A stretch of 64,000 nt of DNA, taken from NCBI RefSeq assembly GCF_030295975.1, contig NZ_AP027364.1:3782001-3846000 (forward strand), given 5' to 3'. Position 1 is the stretch's first letter. Every line of letters starts with the position of its first letter. The position numbers were made by a program, and so were the translations under genes. This DNA comes from Thalassotalea atypica (GTDB lineage: Bacteria > Pseudomonadota > Gammaproteobacteria > Enterobacterales > Alteromonadaceae). Shown here in pieces: positions 58,061 through 64,000 of the stretch. The notes beneath the pieces were generated by a model. It ran no database searches. It was not told where the DNA came from and saw only the letters and a list, made by a program, of their open reading frames with translations.

Positions 58061-59613
58061 TATTGCTCCGCCCACATTTTTGCGATTTCAGCGAGCGACA
58101 TATCATGCAAACTCTGTAAAAAATCTTTATGGCTTAAAGTTTGATTGACGGTGTGTACCCCCTTTCTAGCAAGTTTTTCAAACACCATGTCACTTTGCTG
58201 ATGGCATATGTTCATGTTTAATTTGGGGTAATGCTGCATACCGTAAAGGATGAAGCGATAATTTTCATCCGTAAATGTTGTCGAATAGCCGCCAGCCAAA
58301 TCAAAGTATTCACACACTTTGTGCTGCCATACGGCCAAATTGCGTTTCAGCTCAGGGCAGTGTTCAACGCTTTTTTGCGCTTGTTGCCAAAACTCAGTGT
58401 CGTCGCGATCCGTTAAACAATAGTGAAGCACAATAAATTGTTTTAAATCTTGATACGCGCCATTCATTAGTCGGTTATAAGAGTCTCTGACATCCTGCGC
58501 GACCTCTTTGGACGAAAGGTGTGTGGCTAGCAGGCGTGCGCCAATATTAATGATGTGTAATCCAGTCGACTCAAGCGGCTCGATAAACCCGCCGGACAAG
58601 CCAATGGCAATGCAATTGCCAATCCAAAATTCAGGCCTACAGCCGACTTTCATGTCCAAGTGAACGGTTTTTAAGATTTTCGCATTTTGACCGTTATGCG
58701 CAATTAACTCGGCCTCAGCTTGTTCTTTGGTTAATCGGTTTCCATCGTAGACATAACCGGTACCACGACGATTAACCAGATCTATTTGCCATGCCCAACC
58801 ATTAGTCAAAGCAGTGGCGGTTGTATAAGGATTAGGTACTTGCTCGTTATTGTAGGCAATTTGCATGGCAACGGCTTTGTTGCAGGGCAATGCCTCTTCA
58901 AATGAAGTCCAGTTGTCTTCTTTTAACTGATTAATTAACAAGCCTTTAAAGCCAGTACTGTCAATATAGATATCGGCGCAGTGCTCACCGTGCTCAGTGA
59001 TTATTTTGTCAATATTTTCGCCATCAGTGACGACTTCTGAGACGGTACCTTCAATATGAATAACGCCTGCTTCGACCGCTTTGTTGCGTAAATAGCGCGA
59101 CATTAATGTAGCGTCGAGATGATACCCGTAAGGCACCGCGCCTTCATAAGGGCGTGCATTTTCCATTTTGGGGCAATGCCCTTTTTGGATCAGATAAGAT
59201 GAAAGTGAAGCGCCTTGATCAAAACGCTCTATTTGCTCTCGGCCGCTGAGTAGCCATCGACTTGCTAGATCAAGACCTGGGCCTAATTGTACGTGTTCAA
59301 AAGGATGAAAATATTGATGCATTTTACCATCAACGGGCTTCATCCAATTGTTAAACATAATGCCCGTTTTCAACGTTGCATTGGTTTCTTTTAATAATTC
59401 GGCTTCATCAAGTCCCATGGCGGCGAAGAAAAGCCTGATGCTATGAACGGTTGCTTCGCCTACACCAATGATACCGATATCTTTACTTTCAATAACGGTT
59501 ATCTTTACTGTCGGCTTTTGATGATTATAAAGCTGATTAAGGTATAGCGCGCTCATCCAGCCGGATGAACCGCCGCCAACAATAGTAATAGAAGTGACGG
59601 CTGATTCGTTCAT
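58060..59613 (-). CDS. Flavin-dependent tryptophan-halogenase-family protein (copy 2)
   Basis: The 517-residue protein has 'SITIVGGGSSGWMSALYLNQ' as FAD-binding loop, a Lys in 'ATLKTGIMFNNW' and Glu in 'GFIEPLESTG'. The WxWxIP position reads 'GWAWQIDL', with Asp for Pro. It is more distant from copy 1 than a recent duplicate, so the two probably have distinct roles or form a heteromeric pair. It follows the SapC gene by 10 bp and overlaps copy 1 by one base, giving an operon sapC-halogenase 2-halogenase 1. Confidence 0.85.
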   Translation of the reverse strand: MNESAVTSITIVGGGSSGWMSALYLNQLYNHQKPTVKITVIESKDIGIIGVGEATVHSIRLFFAAMGLDEAELLKETNATLKTGIMFNNWMKPVDGKMHQYFHPFEHVQLGPGLDLASRWLLSGREQIERFDQGASLSSYLIQKGHCPKMENARPYEGAVPYGYHLDATLMSRYLRNKAVEAGVIHIEGTVSEVVTDGENIDKIITEHGEHCADIYIDSTGFKGLLINQLKEDNWTSFEEALPCNKAVAMQIAYNNEQVPNPYTTATALTNGWAWQIDLVNRRGTGYVYDGNRLTKEQAEAELIAHNGQNAKILKTVHLDMKVGCRPEFWIGNCIAIGLSGGFIEPLESTGLHIINIGARLLATHLSSKEVAQDVRDSYNRLMNGAYQDLKQFIVLHYCLTDRDDTEFWQQAQKSVEHCPELKRNLAVWQHKVCEYFDLAGGYSTTFTDENYRFILYGMQHYPKLNMNICHQQSDMVFEKLARKGVHTVNQTLSHKDFLQSLHDMSLAEIAKMWAEQ

Positions 59614-59623
59614 AGATAACTCT

Positions 59624-60328
59624 TTATTTTTGGGTTTTAAGTGTCGCTAATCTGTTTAACTGATGTACAGATAGCATATGGGCGTAAATCGAAGGTAAAT
59701 AGCCTCGTCTACGTACTTCACCAAAATCTTCATCAGACAATGCATTTAGCTTTTTCTCATCAACTAAATATAAGCCACTGAGTTGACGTTTCTGTTCATT
59801 AATATCGATGTTAAGCGTTTGCTCAACCAATAATTCTTTTTCTTTAAGAAAATCGACAAATGCCGTAGTTATGTGCATGTTTTCATAATAAGTACCAAGT
59901 GCATTTTTACGTTTAGCCATGTACTCTGTTTCAGTGCCGTCTTCTTTAAATAAAGCTTCACCGTCTGTTTCTGCCATTACGGTATCAGTTTCGATTAAGA
60001 TAACTTGTAAATTGTTAGCATCTTCTTTTGATGGCATTAATGCAAATGGATGATGCATGATAGCTGCTGGTACATAATGACCGCGCCATTTTGGCTCACC
60101 GTAGAATAAATTTTCACCTTCTTCAAAGCCCATAATAGCCACTGGCTGGAATGAACCTGTTTCTGCATTTTTAACAAAAACGACCGGCATTTCTGCTGCG
60201 GCACTTGAAAATTCGTGAATGATCAATGGAACAATTTGCTGGCCTTGAACATGAGGAAAATGTCGAGTCGGTTTGATTTTGATTTGACCATGGTCGATAA
60301 AGTTAAGTGGTCTAGCTGGAGCGCTCAT
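59624..60328 (-). CDS. SapC-family protein
   Basis: This 234-residue protein has no signal peptide. 'FPHVQGQQIVPLIIHEFSSA', 'PVVFVKNAETGSFQPVAIMG' and 'NLFYGEPKWRGHYVPAAIMH' match the SapC family, named from a Campylobacter S-layer locus, and the domain occurs widely beside TonB receptors and halogenase-like genes. No biochemical activity is known to me. It heads the operon with two halogenase-family genes. The name does not imply an S-layer here. Confidence 0.85.
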   Translation of the reverse strand: MSAPARPLNFIDHGQIKIKPTRHFPHVQGQQIVPLIIHEFSSAAAEMPVVFVKNAETGSFQPVAIMGFEEGENLFYGEPKWRGHYVPAAIMHHPFALMPSKEDANNLQVILIETDTVMAETDGEALFKEDGTETEYMAKRKNALGTYYENMHITTAFVDFLKEKELLVEQTLNIDINEQKRQLSGLYLVDEKKLNALSDEDFGEVRRRGYLPSIYAHMLSVHQLNRLATLKTQK

Positions 60329-60491
60329 TGGAGTTCCTTAATAATTATTGTTTTATTTCTAACTGGATAGTTGTAATAGCGTTATAACAAATATTATTGC
60401 TTGTGGTAAGCAATCACCAAATAATTTAATGATTAGTTTAGCGCCAGTGTAAAAAACGAACAAATTAACATCTAAGAAGAACGTAAAAAAT

Positions 60492-60520
60492 AACAAGGGG
60501 GAGTAAAACTCCCCCTTGTT
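60492..60520 (-). terminator. Strong terminator of TonB receptor 3
   Basis: A perfect 13-bp stem, AACAAGGGGGAGT with ACTCCCCCTTGTT, has a 3-nt loop. On the minus strand it is followed by ATTTTTTACG, 20 bp past the receptor stop. It separates the receptor from the sapC operon. Confidence 0.9.
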
Positions 60521-60539
60521 TAATTAACGCTAAGTTGGT

Positions 60540-63131
60540 TTAAAATTTAAGGCTGACACCAGCGTTGATTCTTGTCGCAACTGCGTATTGGTATACAGGG
60601 AAACCATCAGCAAAACCAGTGTAGTGGCTGTATTGTTGGTTGTTACCAAATTGCTTAGACTCTTCGCCAGTTAGATTCACCACGTCAAGCTTCAACGTAA
60701 CATTTTCATTGACGTTATAAACAGCGCTCAAATCCAAAGAACCGAAGTCGTCGTGTAAGCGATTACCGTAAGCACCTGTTTCACGTAACATGTACTCTGA
60801 ACGCCAGTTATATGATAGACGAACGTACATATCATCGTTTTCGTAATAACCGGTCACGTTATACGTATGATCAGAGGCATCGGTTAAGAATGGGTTTTGA
60901 TCGCTAAAGGTCAAATCGTCAGTATCAGTGTCTGTGTACGTGTAGTTGACCATAGTACCAAAACCATTACCAAAGTCTTGTTGGTATTGGAGTTCGAAGC
61001 CAAAGATATCAGCGTCTTCGGCGTTTTCAGTGGTTTGAGTCGTCCAGCCAAAAGCAGCTTCATCAGCAGGCAGCGGCATCGGCACTTCAGACGCAGGAAC
61101 ACCCGTCGTTTCAATCACTTTAACGAAGTTATCAACATTTTTAGCAAAGAAAGCACCTGAAATGAGTGAATCTTGGTTGAAATACCATTCCAGTCCTATA
61201 TCAAATTGGTCAGCTGTATACGGCTCTAAGCCTACATTACCCGCCACCCAAATTTGGTTGTTTGGCGTGTCATCGTTAACACCTAATGGGCTTGGATTTA
61301 CATACATATCATTGTACTGCGGACGCGCAATCGTACGTGCAGCACTAAGACGTAAAATCAAGTCTTCTTGAAGGTTGTAGGCAAAGTTAACACTTGGTAA
61401 CACTTCACTGTAGTCCGCCTTTGTAGATGACTTAACGCCGTCAACATAGTAGATAGACTCAGCATCCGTCTGGATGTAGCGAACACCAAAGTTACCACGG
61501 TAGTTATCACTACTAAAGCTAGCCATAACGTATGCAGCCGTGTTGTCTTCTTGAATTTCTGAGTAAGCGCCTAAGTCTTCTGTTTTACCCGTAATGCTAT
61601 TCTTAGCCCAATCCTTCAAAGCACCGACATCAAACTTCATGATTTGCAAGTCGTCTAGACCAACATCATAAGAGCCCTTACCTAAGCCATCCGTTGAAAT
61701 AACGTTGTTAAAGCCATCCGGTTGGTTGAAGTCGAACTTACGACTCGTTGTTTCATGATCCGCGTAACGGAAACCTGTCTTAACTGAGTTAATAATACCC
61801 CAATCTTCCACTTGGAACTCGATATCCGCTTGAAAGTAAGTTTCTTCATCAGTTTTAGGTGTGGCATTGAAGTTAGCGCCTGTTCCCATTGCTAAAGAGC
61901 CGGGATCGTAAGTTTCGATATCAAAACCATTGGTGTCCCATTTTTGAGAGCTACCAGTAAAGTCATAAGTACCACCTGGGATTGGCGTACCACCGGTACC
62001 GTCATCAACCACCATTTCGAAATCAGTACCGCCATCAGACTCTGTCGTACCAAACTGTACTTCTAGGGTGTAGTTTTCACCTTCGTACGTTGTTTTTAAA
62101 TCGATAAGATCTGAGTTCATTGTCGCTTCACGAGGACGGGCTTGGTAGTAAGCTACATTTAATGGACCTTTCACTGGCGTACCAGGACCATCTGCGCCAC
62201 CACCAATAAATTCTTCTGTTACACCACCACCCCATGTGGTATCTGCTTGGGTTAGCCATAACGCGAAATTAGTGTTATCAGCTTCCATTTCCATATCCAT
62301 TGCATTCAATACAAAAGATAAGTTTTCTGTCGGTGCCCACTCAAGCGCTACAGTAAAGGCATTACGTTTACGGTTTTGTTCAAAACCTACAGGGCCAGCA
62401 CCCCATTGCCAAAATGCTTCATTACCTTGGCGTTGTAAATGACGCTCTTGAGCAACAGCAGACACTAAGATACCGAAGTTTTCTTCTTCGTTTTTCCAAC
62501 TGTACATGCCAGAAAATTGTGGATCTGTTTCTTCTGAATCATCTGAGTATTGACCTTCAATCGACACATACGCTGTGTTTGCATCAAGCTCTAGGGGGGT
62601 ACGTGTATTAACCACAACAGTACCACCAATACCACCTTCAGAAATATCAGCTTGAGAAGACTTATAAACCTCAAGACCACCGACTAACTCAGATGGTAGT
62701 AGCTCGTAATTAAAACTACGTTTTGCAGGCTCTAGAACGAACCAACCAGTAGATGCAACGTTTTGACCGTTTAGTGTTGTTTTCGTTAAGTTTTGACCTG
62801 CACCACGAATTGATACAGATGAACCTTCACCAAATTGACGTTGAATAGTGATGCCTGGCACACGTTGAAGTGATTCAGCCACGTTTTTGTCTGGGAACTT
62901 ACCAATGTCTTCTGAGTTAATAACATCGACAATAGAATCTGAAAAGCGCTTTGCATTGAGGTTGGCTTTCAAGCTTCCGCGAATCCCGCGTACTTCAATG
63001 ACTTCCATTTTATCGTCTTGGTTTGACGCTGCATTATCGTCAGCAGCAAAAGCTACTGAAGCTGGCACGCCAGCAAGCGCAAATGCAATGCTTGTTGCTA
63101 AAGCGCCTTTTTTAAATGTTAAAGTTGACAT
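60540..63131 (-). CDS. TonB-dependent receptor, GlcNAc/chitooligosaccharide type (receptor 3)
   Basis: I place the start at ATG 63131 (863 residues), behind AAGGGAAA. The signal peptide ends AFAAD; the TonB box is 'EVIEVRGIRGSLKANLNAKR'. The plug has 'DIGKFPDKNVAESLQRVPGI' and 'GEGSSVSIRGAGQNLTKTTL', marks of the large Xanthomonas/Caulobacter-type receptor family. The barrel ends 'RINAGVSLKF'. It differs in type from receptors 1 and 2. Two tandem NagR-type palindromes 55-100 bp upstream indicate control by GlcNAc-6-P, so the ligand is probably a chitin- or glycan-derived oligosaccharide. Confidence 0.93.
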   Translation of the reverse strand: MSTLTFKKGALATSIAFALAGVPASVAFAADDNAASNQDDKMEVIEVRGIRGSLKANLNAKRFSDSIVDVINSEDIGKFPDKNVAESLQRVPGITIQRQFGEGSSVSIRGAGQNLTKTTLNGQNVASTGWFVLEPAKRSFNYELLPSELVGGLEVYKSSQADISEGGIGGTVVVNTRTPLELDANTAYVSIEGQYSDDSEETDPQFSGMYSWKNEEENFGILVSAVAQERHLQRQGNEAFWQWGAGPVGFEQNRKRNAFTVALEWAPTENLSFVLNAMDMEMEADNTNFALWLTQADTTWGGGVTEEFIGGGADGPGTPVKGPLNVAYYQARPREATMNSDLIDLKTTYEGENYTLEVQFGTTESDGGTDFEMVVDDGTGGTPIPGGTYDFTGSSQKWDTNGFDIETYDPGSLAMGTGANFNATPKTDEETYFQADIEFQVEDWGIINSVKTGFRYADHETTSRKFDFNQPDGFNNVISTDGLGKGSYDVGLDDLQIMKFDVGALKDWAKNSITGKTEDLGAYSEIQEDNTAAYVMASFSSDNYRGNFGVRYIQTDAESIYYVDGVKSSTKADYSEVLPSVNFAYNLQEDLILRLSAARTIARPQYNDMYVNPSPLGVNDDTPNNQIWVAGNVGLEPYTADQFDIGLEWYFNQDSLISGAFFAKNVDNFVKVIETTGVPASEVPMPLPADEAAFGWTTQTTENAEDADIFGFELQYQQDFGNGFGTMVNYTYTDTDTDDLTFSDQNPFLTDASDHTYNVTGYYENDDMYVRLSYNWRSEYMLRETGAYGNRLHDDFGSLDLSAVYNVNENVTLKLDVVNLTGEESKQFGNNQQYSHYTGFADGFPVYQYAVATRINAGVSLKF

Positions 63132-63185
63132 CGACTTTCCCTTACACACGTTTTATTTAATATTTTCATTATGTTAGCTTGCGCC

Positions 63186-63205
63186 AAATGACAGCGTTGT
63201 CTTTT
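63186..63205. promoter_or_regulatory. NagR-type operator, distal to receptor 3 by tandem arrangement (site 1)
   Basis: AAATGACAGCGTTGTCTTTT matches the nagK site except for one base in the right arm. Its centre is ~24 bp from the second site, about two helical turns, so two dimers could bind cooperatively. Confidence 0.7.
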
Positions 63206-63211
63206 TCTTTT

Positions 63212-63227
63212 ATGACAGCGTTGTCAT
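63212..63227. promoter_or_regulatory. NagR-type operator upstream of receptor 3 (site 2)
   Basis: ATGACAGCGTTGTCAT is near-perfect (one mismatched pair) and identical in core to the nagK operator. With site 1 it makes the only double operator in the window. The remaining sequence to 63420 shows no gene. Confidence 0.8.
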
Positions 63228-63420
63228 TTAACTGATAATAACCATACACAGAAAATAACAATCTGGCTACTCTTTGTTCACATTTTTTATTCCATATATT
63301 TTAACTATCTAATTTTATTGAATAAAAAGTTGTACTATCGTTGTGAAATGGATGACAATTTATTATCAATCAGGAATGAGTTTGTTGAAAATTTGGGCCA
63401 ATAGACGTAGGGAATTATAC

Positions 63421-63445
63421 AAAAAGCCGCAAAAAGCGGCTTTTT
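63421..63445 (-). terminator. Terminator of pgi
   Basis: AAAAAGCCGC/GCGGCTTTTT stem with a short A loop, 31 bp past the pgi stop. It is symmetrical, with T runs on both strands. Confidence 0.85.
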
Positions 63446-63475
63446 AATAGTGGCTAAGCTTGATCTCGTTTTCGA

Positions 63476-64000
63476 TTAATTTAGCTTATTGCTATGATAA
63501 TAACGGATTAACTGCTCTGTTGAGCTATCATGATTTCTTTCTTGATGTTCATTTTCTAACTGCTGCTGTATGGTTGCGGCTAGTCCTTTACCCAACTCAA
63601 CCCCCCATTGATCAAATGAGCAAATTCCAAGAATAATCCCTTGAACAAATATTTTTTGCTCATAGAGTGCAATTAAGGTACCCAAAGATTTGGCGTCTAT
63701 TTGTTTAAGCAACAAGGTATTCGTTGGTCTATTGCCTTTATGAACTTTATGTGGCGCAACCATATTGATATAGGCATCGGTGCGTCCTTTCGCTTTCAAG
63801 TCGGCACGTACTTGTTGTTCATTGACCCCAGTCATCAAGGCTTGTGTTTGAGCAAAAAAATTGGCCATTAACGTTTCATGGTGGCCTTTAACCGGCGTAA
63901 CACTGGCGATAGAGCCAATAAAGTCAGCGGGGACCACGTTATTGCTTTGATGAAGGTACTGATAAAATGCATGTTGGCCATTAATCCCTAACTCGCCCCA
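63476..64000 (-). CDS. pgi: Glucose-6-phosphate isomerase, C-terminal part (N-terminus outside window)
   Basis: The frame runs in from the right edge and ends at 63476, giving ~174 residues of the normal ~550. 'WGELGINGQHAFYQYLHQ' and 'FDQWGVELGKGLA' are PGI signatures containing the active-site His and Lys. 'APHKVHKGNRPTN' is typical of the gammaproteobacterial enzyme. It interconverts glucose-6-P and fructose-6-P, the latter being the product of the nag pathway, though co-regulation is not shown. Confidence 0.95.
   Translation of the reverse strand, partial: WGELGINGQHAFYQYLHQSNNVVPADFIGSIASVTPVKGHHETLMANFFAQTQALMTGVNEQQVRADLKAKGRTDAYINMVAPHKVHKGNRPTNTLLLKQIDAKSLGTLIALYEQKIFVQGIILGICSFDQWGVELGKGLAATIQQQLENEHQERNHDSSTEQLIRYYHSNKLN

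Noticed and set aside
59624..60328. SapC gene as the antimicrobial-peptide ABC transporter subunit SapC
   Set aside because: The protein has no transmembrane helices and matches the unrelated SapC family that merely shares the name.
60368..60395. TTGTAATAGCGTTATAACAA-like imperfect palindrome upstream of the SapC gene as a NagR operator
   Set aside because: The arms do not match TGACA; two mismatches in the palindrome. It might bind another regulator, but there is no second copy to support it.

Overview
The window looks like chromosomal DNA of an AT-rich marine gammaproteobacterium of the Alteromonadales, most likely Colwelliaceae or a close relative. This is inferred from gene content and order: lptG-lptF divergent from pepA-holC-valS, a System I cytochrome c maturation locus, large TonB-dependent receptors, and a nagK-nagB(SIS)-nagA-nagP operon. 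No species assignment is possible from the sequence alone.

Positions 1-27,500 form an accessory sialoglycan-utilisation island. It holds two full GH33 sialidases with sialic-acid-lectin modules (12703-15546, 21223-24051) and a third BNR-repeat enzyme framed by the same lectin module (16355-19060). The start of a fourth lectin-domain protein runs off the left edge. There is also a cyclically permuted NanM-type mutarotase (9536-10792) followed by a DUF4862-like protein, a lipoprotein sulfatase with an FG-GAP/VCBS protein, and two paralogous TonB-dependent receptors. Almost every promoter here carries tandem GGTRTGAT-like hexamers resembling the GGTATA operators of NanR, so the genes probably form one sialic-acid-responsive regulon. 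No nanA, nanE, nanK or transporter of the inner membrane is visible, so catabolism must be encoded elsewhere. The island is scarred by deleted IS3 and IS256 elements and other gene remnants, and also contains a lone pseudopilin and a frameshifted periplasmic binding protein.

Positions 28,200-46,700 are core genome: tRNA-Leu(CAA), a SpoIIAA/STAS-like protein, an RDD protein, lptG/lptF, pepA, holC, valS, a cold-shock protein, hemH, a glutathione peroxidase, and the ccm genes split into two divergent arms (ccmFGHI and ccmABCDE).

Positions 46,700-63,500 form an N-acetylglucosamine/chitin-type locus: nagP, nagA, nagB-II, nagK, a GH20 hexosaminidase lipoprotein, a TPR-sulfotransferase, two flavin halogenase-family proteins, a SapC protein and a third TonB-dependent receptor. 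TGACAGCGYTGTCA palindromes, consistent with the LacI-type regulator NagR, lie upstream of nagK, hex and the receptor. The halogenase/SapC/TPR-sulfotransferase group is the least understood part. The window ends inside pgi.

The two accessory loci could cooperate: sialidases and the sulfatase would uncap glycans, and hexosaminidase would release GlcNAc for the nag pathway. That link is inference.
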